From: JBBDWJ01 sp040902925
Lineage (GTDB): Bacteria > Acidobacteriota > Terriglobia > Bryobacterales > UBA6623
Length of the DNA: 27,179 nucleotides
Reading direction: 5' to 3'
Assembly (NCBI GenBank): GCA_040902925.1
Contig: JBBDWJ010000179.1
Location: forward strand, 1-27,179
In this document: piece after piece, positions 15,791 through 24,127 of the stretch
Layout of the letters: every line of letters starts with the position of its first letter
Numbering within the stretch: position 1 is the first letter of the stretch
Position numbers and translations under genes: made by a program
Notes under the pieces: model-generated
What the model saw: only the letters and a program-made list of their open reading frames with translations
The model's database searches: none
What the model was told of the DNA's origin: nothing

Positions 15791-16375
15791 ATGCTCAAAG
15801 AATTCGCACGCTGGGCCGTCGCCCTCGGCCCATGGGGTATCTTTCTGGTGTCGCTGAGCGATTCGGCGCTTATCCCCATGCCGCAAGGCGTTGATGCGCT
15901 GCTGATCGCACAGGCGGTCGCCGCGCCGTCCACGGCATATTTCGCGGCTGCGCTCGCCGTCGTCGGCTCGGTGCTGGGATCGTTGATTCTCTATTACCTG
16001 GCGCGGCGGGGCGGTCAGGTCATGCTCGAAAAGAAGGCGTCCAAGAGCGGCGTCGAAAAGATGCGCCGCCAGGTCGAAGAGTACGGCGCGATGGTGCTGT
16101 TTCTGCCGACGGCGCTCCCCCTTCCGCTGCCGATGAAGCTGTTCGTCATCGCGGCCGGCGTTTTCCAGATGCGCTTGACGGCGTTCTGCGCCGTGCTGCT
16201 GGTTGCCCGCTCCATTCGTTATTTCGGCGAAGCGTACATCGGCGTTCGCTATGGCGAACAGGCCACTACATTCCTCAAGGAGAACGCGCTGTTTGGTCTT
16301 GGGATTGCGCTGGCGATCATCGCCGCGTTCTACGTCGTTCACCGCTGGAGCACGTCGCGCTTAAATCAGACTTAA
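15791..16375 (+). CDS. DedA/YqaA-like VTT-domain membrane protein
   Basis: A 194-aa inner-membrane protein of the SNARE-associated/VTT (DedA) superfamily, whose studied members move lipids or affect membrane polarity. Predicted hydrophobic segments are about 8-25, 44-70 (with 'GSVLGSLILYYLARRGG', the family's G..GS...Y..GR-like motif), 100-125 ('LPTALPLPLPMKLFVIAAG', the re-entrant Pro-rich loop) and 166-185. The hydrophilic segment 'KKASKSGVEKMRRQVEEYG' separates the two halves. It is shorter than typical DedA (about 220 aa) and closest to the YqaA-type branch. The stop TAA (16373-16375) shares bases with the stop of the convergent CBM9 gene. Confidence 0.8.
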   Translation: MLKEFARWAVALGPWGIFLVSLSDSALIPMPQGVDALLIAQAVAAPSTAYFAAALAVVGSVLGSLILYYLARRGGQVMLEKKASKSGVEKMRRQVEEYGAMVLFLPTALPLPLPMKLFVIAAGVFQMRLTAFCAVLLVARSIRYFGEAYIGVRYGEQATTFLKENALFGLGIALAIIAAFYVVHRWSTSRLNQT

Positions 16376-17246
16376 CGGGGTGAGCGCGGCGCTTCACTTA
16401 CCGCCTGCGTCGAGAAGTGGACATAGCTGAACGTTTCGGGGATGTGCGAATCGTAGTGGCCGTGCTTGTTCCAGGTCCAGCCGGCCGCCCGTTCAAGCTT
16501 CTCGCCTGCCGCCGTGAAATGCTGAAAGCGCGAGCAATCGATTCTCCAGACGTCGCCATCGCCGGGCGGCAATGGACGTCCGTCGGCCAGCAGCCGCAAG
16601 CCTTCCCACGGCAGCGCCAGCTCCACGCTCCAGCCGCGATCGGTGTCCGAGCTGTCGTTGAGCGTGCCATCGACGTGTACGGCGTGCCGCAGGCCGGGGA
16701 AATCCCAGTCCAAGAAGCCCAACGCGCTCCTCGCGGGTGCTTGTGCCCGCCCACGCCCTCCAACGTTGCCACGTTGGCTCCCTTTACATCCCAGTCTTTG
16801 GGCTCGTACGGACCGCCTGACTTCAGCGCGTCGGGCCAGATCCAAAACACTTCATAGATGGTATTCAGCGCGTTGATTTCGAATTCGTAATAGGCGCTCT
16901 CACCCGCGATAAAAACCTCGACGTCGTTGTCGCGGTAGATTTTCGAATCGCGTTCGGTGAGCGTGGCGCCGACGTTCGTTTCGGGAACGGTGAACCCGAT
17001 GTAGAGATAGCGGTCGTCCCAAAGCAGCGCGACGCGGGTGTCATGCCAGGCCGGCTCGCCCGTGACGATATCGACGAACGGCTGCGAGCGCGGCGCTTTC
17101 TGCCAGCCCGGTTCGTCGAGCCGCCCATCCAACCCGATGACGCCGGCAGTGCGGTAGCTCGTGTAATGCTCCAGTGGCGGATCAGCAGCGCGGCTCACAG
17201 CGGCGTTGAGAACAGTCAGGCAGGCCAATAGGAGCAGGATTTTCAT
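16372..17246 (-). pseudogene. CBM9/DOMON-like carbohydrate-binding exported protein, frameshifted
   Basis: Two adjacent frames together encode one carbohydrate-binding family 9-like protein. The first half starts at ATG 17246 with a signal peptide (MKILLLLACLTVLNAAVSRA) and continues through 'IGLDGRLDEPGWQKAP', 'WDDRYLYIGFTVPE' and 'YRDNDVEVFI', hallmarks of the family, to about 'VGGHKHPR'. After that the same frame becomes nonsense, while the neighbouring frame continues with 'LGFLDWDFPGLRHAVHVDGTLN', 'RGWSVELALPWEGL' and 'WRIDCSRFQH' to a stop at 16372. One base is missing (or two extra) at about 16719-16740. Either the gene is broken or this is a sequencing or assembly error. An intact product would be about 290 aa and secreted, binding a polysaccharide or acting with a glycan-degrading enzyme. 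Confidence 0.8.
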
Positions 17247-17306
17247 GATTATTAGATTGCCCCAAGCACAAACACGGCCTGACGAACGATGCACTCTGGC
17301 ACGACG

Positions 17307-18713
17307 CTAGCGGGCGTGCGCGACGGCGAGGGTAATTTCATAGAGCATTTCCACATAGTCCTGGAACGGTTTTACGTAGAGGTACTCGTCCTTGCCGTGT
17401 ATACCGCCGCTGAGGTCCCATTCCGGGCGGGCGGGGCCGAAGCCATAGGATGGAATGCCGGCGGCGCGGAGTTGGGCCGAATCGGTCGCGCCGGTCGACA
17501 TCCGCGGCAGCACGATCGCTTTCGGATAGCGCTCGCGCAGCACTTTCTCGAACGCGATAAACAGGTCGGAATCCAGCGGCGTCGGCGGAGCGGCTTTTCG
17601 CGTGACCGGGTGCGGAATGAGATCGATATTTGGCTCGTCGATAATCCGTTTCAGCCGCGAAAACAGCTCCTCAGGGTCTTCGCTCGGCAGCGCCCGAATG
17701 TCGACAGTGGCTTCGGCTTCCGACGGGATTACATTGCGGAGATACCCTCCTTGAAAAATAGTCGGCACGATCGAAGTGCGAATCATCGAATAATACACCG
17801 GGCTCAGCTCGCGCAGCTTCTCCTGTGTTTCGCGGCTCGGGTTGCCGCCAAGAACTTCCCGGAAGATGGCGGCCTCTTCCGGTGGTGAGTTTTCGGCCAG
17901 ACGGCGGAAGTATTCGCGCGTCGTCTCGTTGAGCCCGACCGGAGTCTCGTAATCGAACAGCCGGGCGACGGCGCGCGCCAGTGTGCCGATCGGGTTATCC
18001 AGGCGCGGCACCGAGCCGTGCCCCGAAGTGCCCTTGGCTTTCAGGTCGATGCGGCGCGGAACTTTTTCGGCGGTCTGCACTTCGAAGCGCAGATAGTCGA
18101 ACTGCTTGTCGAACACGCCGCTGCCTCCCTCGTTGACCGCGAACTCGGCATCAATCAAGTCACGGTGGTTTGCGAGCATGTAGTCAATGCCGTGATCGCC
18201 GCCGTGCTCTTCGTCGGCCACTCCCAGGAAGATCACGTCGCGGTTGAGGGGCACCTTGAGACGGTGCAGCAGCACCAACACTTGAAAACCTCCAACGACA
18301 ACGCCCTTGTCGTCCGCCGCCCCGCGGCCGTAGATAATGCCGTCTTTCACGACTCCGCCGAACGGATCGAACGACCATTCCGCGCGCTCGACCGCCACCA
18401 CGTCAAGATGGCCGAACAGCAACAGCGGCCGCTTCGTGCCGTTGCCCTTGACGCGCGCGACGATGTTGGCACGCCCAGGCGCGGACTCGAAGATCTGCGA
18501 AGCGATTCCCTCCTGGTCCAGCTTGTCCTTCAAATAGCGCGCGGCCAGAATTTCGTTGCCCTCCGGTTGCGAGGTGTCGAGCCGAACCAGGGCGGCAAGC
18601 GTGTCGAGGGCTTCGGCGCGAACGCTGGGCCAATCCGGCGTTTGCGCAACACCGGGCACTGCGACGCAAACAAACGCGAGGTATATATAGGTGGAGCGTA
18701 TAAGAGGAGACAT
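17307..18713 (-). CDS. Exported M20 family dipeptidase/carboxypeptidase (PM20D1-like)
   Basis: A 468-aa di-zinc exopeptidase or aminoacylase. Residues 1-24 form a signal peptide (IYLAFVCVAVPGVAQ). Metal and catalytic residues include H102 and D104 in 'LLLFGHLDVV', D134 in 'YGRGAADDKG', the E168-E169 pair in 'GVADEEHGG', and a C-terminal 'GIHGKDEYLYVKPFQDY' with the last His. A dimerisation (lid) domain lies between about residues 235 and 365 ('GTSGHGSVPR', 'NVIPSEAEATVDIRALP'). The long open frame upstream (to 19019) is discarded, because its extra 102 residues overlap the sulfatase gene and precede the signal peptide. It hydrolyses a peptide or N-acyl amino acid in the periplasm; which one is unknown. 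It is 60 bp upstream of the CBM9-like gene, same strand. Confidence 0.88.
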   Translation of the reverse strand: MSPLIRSTYIYLAFVCVAVPGVAQTPDWPSVRAEALDTLAALVRLDTSQPEGNEILAARYLKDKLDQEGIASQIFESAPGRANIVARVKGNGTKRPLLLFGHLDVVAVERAEWSFDPFGGVVKDGIIYGRGAADDKGVVVGGFQVLVLLHRLKVPLNRDVIFLGVADEEHGGDHGIDYMLANHRDLIDAEFAVNEGGSGVFDKQFDYLRFEVQTAEKVPRRIDLKAKGTSGHGSVPRLDNPIGTLARAVARLFDYETPVGLNETTREYFRRLAENSPPEEAAIFREVLGGNPSRETQEKLRELSPVYYSMIRTSIVPTIFQGGYLRNVIPSEAEATVDIRALPSEDPEELFSRLKRIIDEPNIDLIPHPVTRKAAPPTPLDSDLFIAFEKVLRERYPKAIVLPRMSTGATDSAQLRAAGIPSYGFGPARPEWDLSGGIHGKDEYLYVKPFQDYVEMLYEITLAVAHAR

Positions 18714-18801
18714 TTGCTCTATCAGAATAGCCCAGCGGGCGGACCCGATTGCGTCACAAGAATTTAACCCTGACCACGAAAATGCGATCGACCACGCGGC
18801 C

Positions 18802-20379
18802 TCACTCCGGTTTGTGGGACCCTCGCCCCTCCGCTTCACCCCGCTCTTGTTGCGCCAACCCGCGGTTGAAGCTCGCTCCAAAGCCGGTTGTCTGATGATA
18901 GACGTAGCCCTGCCAAGGATCTTGCCCTTGCATGCGCGGGTCGCCGGTCGCCTGCAGCTCGTCGGACAGCCGCGACCAGAGCTGCTGCTTGGCCGCGGCG
19001 TAAGCGGGGTCGCCGCCAAGGTTGTTGATCTGGTCGGGGTCGTCGGCGATCCGGTAGAGTTCTTCCTCCGGGCGCTTGCCGAAACACAATTCGTACTGCC
19101 GCGGAAAGCGCCGTTGGTTGACCGGGCCGGTCATGAATTCTTTCGTCGGACACGCATCGACGTCGCCATGGTAGGTCTTGTTCGAAGATACAAATTCAGC
19201 ACCACCAGTCGGCCAGCGCTCGGGCTCGAAATTTCGAATATAGAGGTACTCCGCCGTGCGAATCGAGCGCATCGGATACGTTGCGCCGTCGGGACGGCAC
19301 ATCGTGTGCCGCTCGAATCCGGTGAGCGCGTGGTCGCGGGCGGCATCGATAATTCCCTGCGCCGTTGCCGTAAGCTGCGGCATCAGGCTGCGGCCAGTGA
19401 CCTCCGCGGGTACACCGATGCCCGCCGCCTCCAGAAACGTCGGCGCGAAGTCGATGTGGCTGACAAAATCGTCCACGGTTCGGCCGCCGGCCACGCGTTC
19501 GCCCCAGCGCACCGCCAGCGGCATGTGCACCCCAGCCTCGTAGAGGTTTACCTTCGCGCGAGGAAACGGCATGCCGTTGTCGCTGGTCACGACGACGATC
19601 GTATTGTCGAGCTCGCCGAGTTCTTCAAGCCTTACGAGCATGCGCCCGACGTGGCGGTCAAACCATTCGATTTCGAAGTAGTAGTCGAGTATGTCGTTGC
19701 GGATTTCTTCCTCGTCGGGCCAGTACGACGGCACTTCGACATCGTTAGGGTTCTTGCCCGACTGTTTTCCGAAACCTTTTCCATACACCCTGTGCGGCTC
19801 GGTCGACCCGAACCAAAAGAAAAACGGCTGGCCCTCCGGCCGCTCGGCAAGAAAATCGTCGAAGTTCGCGGCGTAGTCTCGCGCGTCGATGCCGGCGGGA
19901 GCCTCCAGCTTTCGCGCGTTGTACTCCTTGCCGTTGGGGTGGCGCGTCAGCCCACCCGCCTGCCAGTTACCCGGGCCCCAAGGCTTGCCTGTGTATCCGG
20001 CGTGATAGCCGGCGTCTTCGAGCAGGTGTGTGACCAGAGGGTACTTCGGCGATAGCTGACCGTAGAGGACGCCGCCTTCCTCGACCTGCCAGATATGCCG
20101 CCCCGTCAGAACGGCGCTACGCGAAGGAGTGCACGAAGGGCACGCAGTGTACGAGCGCGTGAACAGAACCCCCTCGCGGGCCACGCGGTCAAACGCAGGC
20201 GTTTCTACAACACCGTCGCCGTACGCGCCGGCGTGCGGCCACGACTGGTCATCGGCAAAGCAGAACAGGATGTTGGGCCGGCGTGGGGGTTCGGAGCCGC
20301 AGCGCAGCATCGTCAGAAACGCGGGCGCGGCCGCCGCACGTTGCAGCCATCGGCGGCGAGTGGTCTTTTCACAGCTCAT
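18802..20379 (-). CDS. Exported type I sulfatase (arylsulfatase/N-sulfoglucosamine sulfohydrolase-like)
   Basis: A 525-aa sulfatase of the alkaline-phosphatase superfamily. The activating motif C83-T-P-S-R87 ('ACPSCTPSRSAVLTGR') carries the cysteine converted to formylglycine. Metal ligands D43-D44 are in 'FADDQSW', and a second metal region is 'VVVTSDNGMPF'. The N-terminus (CEKTTRRRWLQRAAAAPAFL) looks like a Tat signal. 'GYHAGYTGKPWGPGN' and 'GKNPNDVEVPSYWPDEEEIRNDILDYYFEIEWFD' resemble the N-sulfoglucosamine sulfohydrolase-like group, suggesting a sulfated polysaccharide as substrate. No maturation enzyme (FGE or anSME) is in the window, so it must be encoded elsewhere. The start at ATG 20379 is supported by the signal sequence rather than by a ribosome site. 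The glycan context (CBM9, M20) is loose. Confidence 0.88.
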   Translation of the reverse strand: MSCEKTTRRRWLQRAAAAPAFLTMLRCGSEPPRRPNILFCFADDQSWPHAGAYGDGVVETPAFDRVAREGVLFTRSYTACPSCTPSRSAVLTGRHIWQVEEGGVLYGQLSPKYPLVTHLLEDAGYHAGYTGKPWGPGNWQAGGLTRHPNGKEYNARKLEAPAGIDARDYAANFDDFLAERPEGQPFFFWFGSTEPHRVYGKGFGKQSGKNPNDVEVPSYWPDEEEIRNDILDYYFEIEWFDRHVGRMLVRLEELGELDNTIVVVTSDNGMPFPRAKVNLYEAGVHMPLAVRWGERVAGGRTVDDFVSHIDFAPTFLEAAGIGVPAEVTGRSLMPQLTATAQGIIDAARDHALTGFERHTMCRPDGATYPMRSIRTAEYLYIRNFEPERWPTGGAEFVSSNKTYHGDVDACPTKEFMTGPVNQRRFPRQYELCFGKRPEEELYRIADDPDQINNLGGDPAYAAAKQQLWSRLSDELQATGDPRMQGQDPWQGYVYHQTTGFGASFNRGLAQQERGEAEGRGSHKPE

Positions 20380-20473
20380 CCTCGCGATAGTATGTACCAA
20401 ACCCGCCTCGCGGTTTGGACAACAGTAGGGGACTGCACCATGGATTCCCTGGCCACGGGCAGAGTCCTTGTAG

Positions 20474-20493
20474 GGGCGCAGCGTGCTGCGCCC
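20474..20493 (+). repeat. Dispersed 20-bp palindrome, copy 3 (perfect)
   Basis: GGGCGCAGC-GT-GCTGCGCCC has perfect 9-bp arms. It is the reference form of the element also found at 232-251 and 3438-3457, where it is in the opposite orientation. It sits about 95 bp upstream of the sulfatase start. Confidence 0.65.
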
Positions 20494-20583
20494 ACTCGAG
20501 TTTCGTCCAATTGTGTGAAAACCTCTGAAGGACGCAACCAGGAGGCGAATCACAAAGAGCAGCAGTGCAATTGGGTTGTGGGA

Positions 20584-20599
20584 GGCCCGTTCGCGGGCC
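20584..20599. other. Short GC hairpin with TTCG loop
   Basis: GGCCCG-TTCG-CGGGCC is a perfect 6-bp stem with a 4-nt loop, 123 bp beyond the DUF1552 stop. No T tract follows on either strand. It may help end or stabilise the DUF1592-DUF1552 transcript, but this is only suggested by position. Confidence 0.3.
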
Positions 20600-20721
20600 C
20601 TGTCCAGCGCAGCCGGATTTTAGGACCGGTCGTTCCCGGCCGGTGTGCCGCAGCCTCCGCCGCCGAGCACCTTTCATGCGGCGACGCACCCGCTAGGCCG
20701 CGCGAACAACCGCAAACGTGT

Positions 20722-22092
20722 TTACGAGGACAACACGCCGCAGAGCGGCCCGGTGCTGTCGGCAAAACGCTCCACCGGGGCGCCGAAAGCGTCGAGCATC
20801 GAGACGTACAGATTGGCGAGCGGCGTGTCTTCGCCATACATCAAGTGGCGTCCGGTCAGGACGCGGCCGCCGCCTCGTCCGGCCATCAGGATCGGCAGAT
20901 TGTGGGGATTGTGCGAATTGCCGTCGCGCAGGCCCGAACCGAACACGATCATCGAGTTGTCGAGGACCGATCTCTCGCCTTCCTTCATGTCGCGAAGCTT
21001 GCGCAGCAGGTAAGCGTACTGCTCGACGTGCCAGCGGTTGATCAACTGGTACTGGTGCAGCTTGTCTTCTTTCTTCTCGTGGTGCGACAGCGAGTGATGA
21101 CCCTCGGTAACGCCGTCAACGAACGCGAAGTTGGCGTTGCTCACCGAGTTGCCGAACATGAACGTCGAGACGCGCGTCGTGTCGGTCTGAAACGCCATCG
21201 CCATCATGTCGAGCATCAGGCGGACGTGCTCCTGGCGGCTTTCGGGAATGCCCACGGGGCTCGCCGTTGGATCAAACGGCACGCGCGGCTTCCACTTGTT
21301 CTTTTCCGGGCGGCTGGCTCGATCGAGACGCGTTTCAAGCGACCGCACGACCGACAAATATTCGTCGACGCGCTGGCGGTCGGCCTGACCCAACTGCTTG
21401 CGAAGCTGCTTGGCGTCGTCGAGCACGCGGTCGAGCAACAGCATGTCTTGCTTGACGGAATCCTTCTGCGGCTGGCCGGCGCGAAACAGACGCTCGAACA
21501 CAAGCCGCGGATTGAGTTCGCGAGCCAGCGGACTCGTAGGACTGCTCCAGGCGATGTGCGAACCGTACACGCGCGTGTAGCCGACGTTTTTGTCCACGCC
21601 GGTTTTCACTGTTTCGATCGCCAGCTCCAGCGACGGCAGCGGCGTCTGGTTGCCGGCGCTCTTCGCGGCAAGCTGATCCATCGACACGCCGTTGCAGTTG
21701 AGATCCACGCCGAGGGTTTTCGTGACCGTCGTGCAGGTAAGAAATCCGGACGTCTTGACGTAATGCCCTTCGCCGCCCTTGCTGCCCGCATTCCACAAGT
21801 TCGTCAGCACGAGCAGGTCGTCTTTGAGATCGGTCAGGGGCTCCAGTGTCGGCGAGAGCGCGAAATTGCGCCCCGCTGCCGTAGGAGTCCACATGTCGGC
21901 GTTGACGCCGTTGGGCATAAACAACACAGCCATGCGCACCGGAGGGCGCGTTGAATTCGAAGCCGCCCGGGCAACCGGGCCCATGGCCTCGAGCCACGGC
22001 AGCGCCAGCGACGCGCCTGCGCCGCGCAGCAAAGTTCGCCGGGAAATGCGCATCGAACTGGTCGCGTTACGGGTCGTCATCTTAGCGGTCAC
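20722..22092 (-). CDS. DUF1552 exported protein (partner of the DUF1592 cytochrome)
   Basis: A 456-aa DUF1552 protein. A Tat signal 'ISRRTLLRGAGASLALPWLEAM' lies at about residues 15-36, followed by family hallmarks: 'RMAVLFMPNGVNADMWTP', 'NLWNAGSKGGEGHYVKTSGFLT', 'SMDQLAA', 'PLPSLELAIE', 'YGSHIAW', 'NPRLVFERLF', 'MLDMMAMAFQTDTTRVSTFMFG' and 'GSGLRDGNSHNPHNLPILMAG'. It is distantly related to DUF1501/sulfatase-like folds; the activity is unknown. The frame starts at GTG 22092, overlapping the upstream stop as GTGA with GAGAGG 8 nt before it. ATG 22080 and ATG 22053 are alternatives; the Tat signal is intact in all. The pairing with a DUF1592 gene is a recurrent arrangement in Acidobacteriota and Planctomycetota. 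Confidence 0.88.
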   Translation of the reverse strand: MTAKMTTRNATSSMRISRRTLLRGAGASLALPWLEAMGPVARAASNSTRPPVRMAVLFMPNGVNADMWTPTAAGRNFALSPTLEPLTDLKDDLLVLTNLWNAGSKGGEGHYVKTSGFLTCTTVTKTLGVDLNCNGVSMDQLAAKSAGNQTPLPSLELAIETVKTGVDKNVGYTRVYGSHIAWSSPTSPLARELNPRLVFERLFRAGQPQKDSVKQDMLLLDRVLDDAKQLRKQLGQADRQRVDEYLSVVRSLETRLDRASRPEKNKWKPRVPFDPTASPVGIPESRQEHVRLMLDMMAMAFQTDTTRVSTFMFGNSVSNANFAFVDGVTEGHHSLSHHEKKEDKLHQYQLINRWHVEQYAYLLRKLRDMKEGERSVLDNSMIVFGSGLRDGNSHNPHNLPILMAGRGGGRVLTGRHLMYGEDTPLANLYVSMLDAFGAPVERFADSTGPLCGVLSS

Positions 22093-24011
22093 TGCGCGGC
22101 CCTCTCTTTCGTCGTGATACTTCCTGGAACGGCCATGCCGCCGGCCGTGCCCGGTTGATAGCGAAACGGCACGCTGTTGACCATTTCCAGCACCAGCGTG
22201 TGCGCGCTGTACTCGTTGGCTTCGACCTTCGCGGCGATGCTCTCGACCGTACAGCGGTCTTCCATAGTTAATCCACGGCCGAGCGCGTAGCCAAGCATCT
22301 TGCTGATCAAATTGCGCAGGAACACACCCTTGCGCTTAAACAGCACGGACTTGAGCTCCTCCGGCCCTTCAAACATTGTACCGTCAGGCAACTGCCCGCG
22401 GCTATCGATGGGTTTGCCGGCGTCTTCGGCCCTCCAGCGGCCGAGCACGTCATAGTTTTCGAGCCCAAAGCCGATCGGGTCGATGCGGCTGTGGCAGCTT
22501 GCGCAGACCGGGTTCTCGCGGTGCAGCGTGAGCCGCTCGCGTAGTGTCTGGGGCGCTTCGCCCTCGTGCGCCTCTTCGAGCTCGGGGACATTCGGCGGCG
22601 GGGGCGGCGGCGGCGTCCCCAAAAGACTTTCGAGCACCCACTTGCCGCGCAGCACCGGGCTGGTGCGATGCGGATACGACGAAACGGCCAGCACCGCCGC
22701 CATGCTGAGCAACCCGCCACGGCGCGCATCGGGCGGCAGGCACGTCGGCTTGGGCAACTGGCCCAACTTTCCCAGGTCGAGCCCGTAGTGCTTTTCGAGC
22801 TTCTCGTTGAGAATCGTGTAGTCGGAGTCGATCAACGACAGCAGCGACTGATTCTTGCTGAGAATCTCCTGGAAATAAAGGATCGGCTCGTAGCGAATGG
22901 CCGACTGCAGCTCGGCGTCATAGTATTCGGGAAACAGCTTCGCGTCGGGCTGGATGTCGCGCCCCAGTTCCCTGGTTCCCAGCCACTGTTCGACAAAGCG
23001 CTCCGCGAATTCGAGAGCCTTCTTGTCCTGCAGCATGCGCCGCACCTGCTGGCGCAGCGTTAGCGGATCTTTCAACAGGCCGGCGGCTGCCTGGCAGAAC
23101 AGCGTGTCGTCAGGCATCGTGCCCCACAGGAAATACGACAGCCGCGACGCCAGCTCATAGTCGTTGACCGGCCGCGGCTCGGCTTTCGGATTCGGCTCCT
23201 CGATCAGAAACAGGAAATGCGGTGAGAGCAGTACGCCCTGCAATGCGAACAGGATGTGCTCGTCGAACGAGCCGCCGCGCTTCTGCGCCTTGCGGAACAG
23301 TTCGAGGTAGAGCTCAGTTTCACCTGCGCGCGCGGGGCGCCGGAACGCTCGCGGCAGGAAACTTTCGAGGATTCGGCGCGCGGCCTGCTCGGGCGTCACG
23401 CCGTCACCAGGTTCGACGATCAGGAAACTTTTGCGCGACCGCGGGTCGCTCGCGCCATAACTGAGCGCCTCTTTCGCCGCTTCGAGATATTTCTCGGCGT
23501 GCATCGGCGAGAGGAACAGCGTTTCGGCGGCATTGTCAAAACCCTCGCCACCGGCGCCGTCGGCGGGCAGCCCATGCGCGGCGTTGAAATGAATGTTGAG
23601 CAGATCGCGAACAGTTGCGGAGTACTCACTGCGATTCAGACGCCGGATCGGCGCCGGCCCGGGAGAGATGCCGTCCGCGCAGGCTGCGTCGAGCAGCGTC
23701 CCGTTGATCCAACTCACAAGTTGGTCGCGGTCTTCGGGCGGCGGCGCCGGCAACCCTTGAGGCGGCATCTCGTGATCGCGCACGCGAGCCATCGCCCGAA
23801 GCCATTTCGCGGGCGACTCCCGGATGCTTTCGACGGTTGCGAACCGGGTCAGGTCGAACCCGGCCTGAGCCGCCTCGCCCTGATGGCACGCCAGGCAGTG
23901 GGTATTGAGAATACCTTGGGCTTGGGAGAAAGAGCCGGAGTCGGACGCAGGCAGGGTCGCGGTGGCCCAACCCGCACAAAACAGGGTGAAGATGATGCTG
24001 CGACGTTTCAA
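22089..24011 (-). CDS. Exported DUF1592/DUF1588/DUF1585 multi-domain c-type cytochrome
   Basis: A 640-aa secreted protein. After a signal peptide (residues 1-22) there is a cytochrome c-like domain with C39-L-A-C42-H43 and 'HEMPPQGLPAPPPEDRDQLVSWI'. Then come DUF1587 ('IRRLNRSEYSATVRDLL'), DUF1595 ('AARRILESFLPRAFRRPARAGE'), DUF1592 ('YELASRLSYFLWGTMPD', 'QWLGTRELG') and DUF1588 ('RRGGLLSMAAVLAVSSYPHRTSPVLRG', a run of seven Pro, then a second CxxCH 'CASCHSRIDPIGFGLENYD'). DUF1585 is at the C-terminus ('KMLGYALGR'). The role is unproven; a periplasmic redox function is inferred from the two heme motifs. The start is a TTG at 24011, directly before the signal peptide, as no ATG exists near it; an AGGGG site lies about 12 nt upstream. 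It overlaps the DUF1552 gene by 4 nt. Confidence 0.88.
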   Translation of the reverse strand: MKRRSIIFTLFCAGWATATLPASDSGSFSQAQGILNTHCLACHQGEAAQAGFDLTRFATVESIRESPAKWLRAMARVRDHEMPPQGLPAPPPEDRDQLVSWINGTLLDAACADGISPGPAPIRRLNRSEYSATVRDLLNIHFNAAHGLPADGAGGEGFDNAAETLFLSPMHAEKYLEAAKEALSYGASDPRSRKSFLIVEPGDGVTPEQAARRILESFLPRAFRRPARAGETELYLELFRKAQKRGGSFDEHILFALQGVLLSPHFLFLIEEPNPKAEPRPVNDYELASRLSYFLWGTMPDDTLFCQAAAGLLKDPLTLRQQVRRMLQDKKALEFAERFVEQWLGTRELGRDIQPDAKLFPEYYDAELQSAIRYEPILYFQEILSKNQSLLSLIDSDYTILNEKLEKHYGLDLGKLGQLPKPTCLPPDARRGGLLSMAAVLAVSSYPHRTSPVLRGKWVLESLLGTPPPPPPPNVPELEEAHEGEAPQTLRERLTLHRENPVCASCHSRIDPIGFGLENYDVLGRWRAEDAGKPIDSRGQLPDGTMFEGPEELKSVLFKRKGVFLRNLISKMLGYALGRGLTMEDRCTVESIAAKVEANEYSAHTLVLEMVNSVPFRYQPGTAGGMAVPGSITTKERAAQ

Positions 24012-24127
24012 GCTAGCTAACCGCCCCTGTAACAGAGTTTACGCGGTCATCCCGGCGGGCGCAATTCGTTACCGGTAGCTCATGCCTGCCGCGACGTCAA
24101 AGTCCCGCCCGGAGACATCCCATTGCC

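Larger units (their letters stand above)
20380..20721. other. 342-bp intergenic region without a supported gene
   Basis: It lies between the DUF1552 gene (stop at 20722) and the sulfatase start (20379), both on the minus strand. I see no open frame with family resemblance. It holds palindrome copy 3 (20474-20493) and a GGCCCG-TTCG-CGGGCC hairpin (20584-20599). The sulfatase promoter is presumably here, but no clear -35/-10 pair was found. Confidence 0.5.

Noticed and set aside
18714..19019. 102-residue N-terminal extension of the M20 peptidase
   Set aside because: It is Arg/Ser-rich, lies partly inside the sulfatase coding region and places the signal peptide internally.
18691..20055. 454-codon plus-strand open frame opposite the sulfatase
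   Set aside because: It is the antisense of a clear sulfatase in GC-rich DNA; its translation is Arg/Val/Ala-rich with no family motif.
20095..21954. 619-codon plus-strand open frame across the sulfatase N-terminus and DUF1552 gene
   Set aside because: It spans two well-supported minus-strand genes and their intergenic region, and the translation has the composition of an antisense shadow.
22593..22620. GGC-rich tandem repeat
   Set aside because: It encodes the poly-proline run that commonly occurs in the DUF1588 region, so it is coding low complexity and not a separate repeat.
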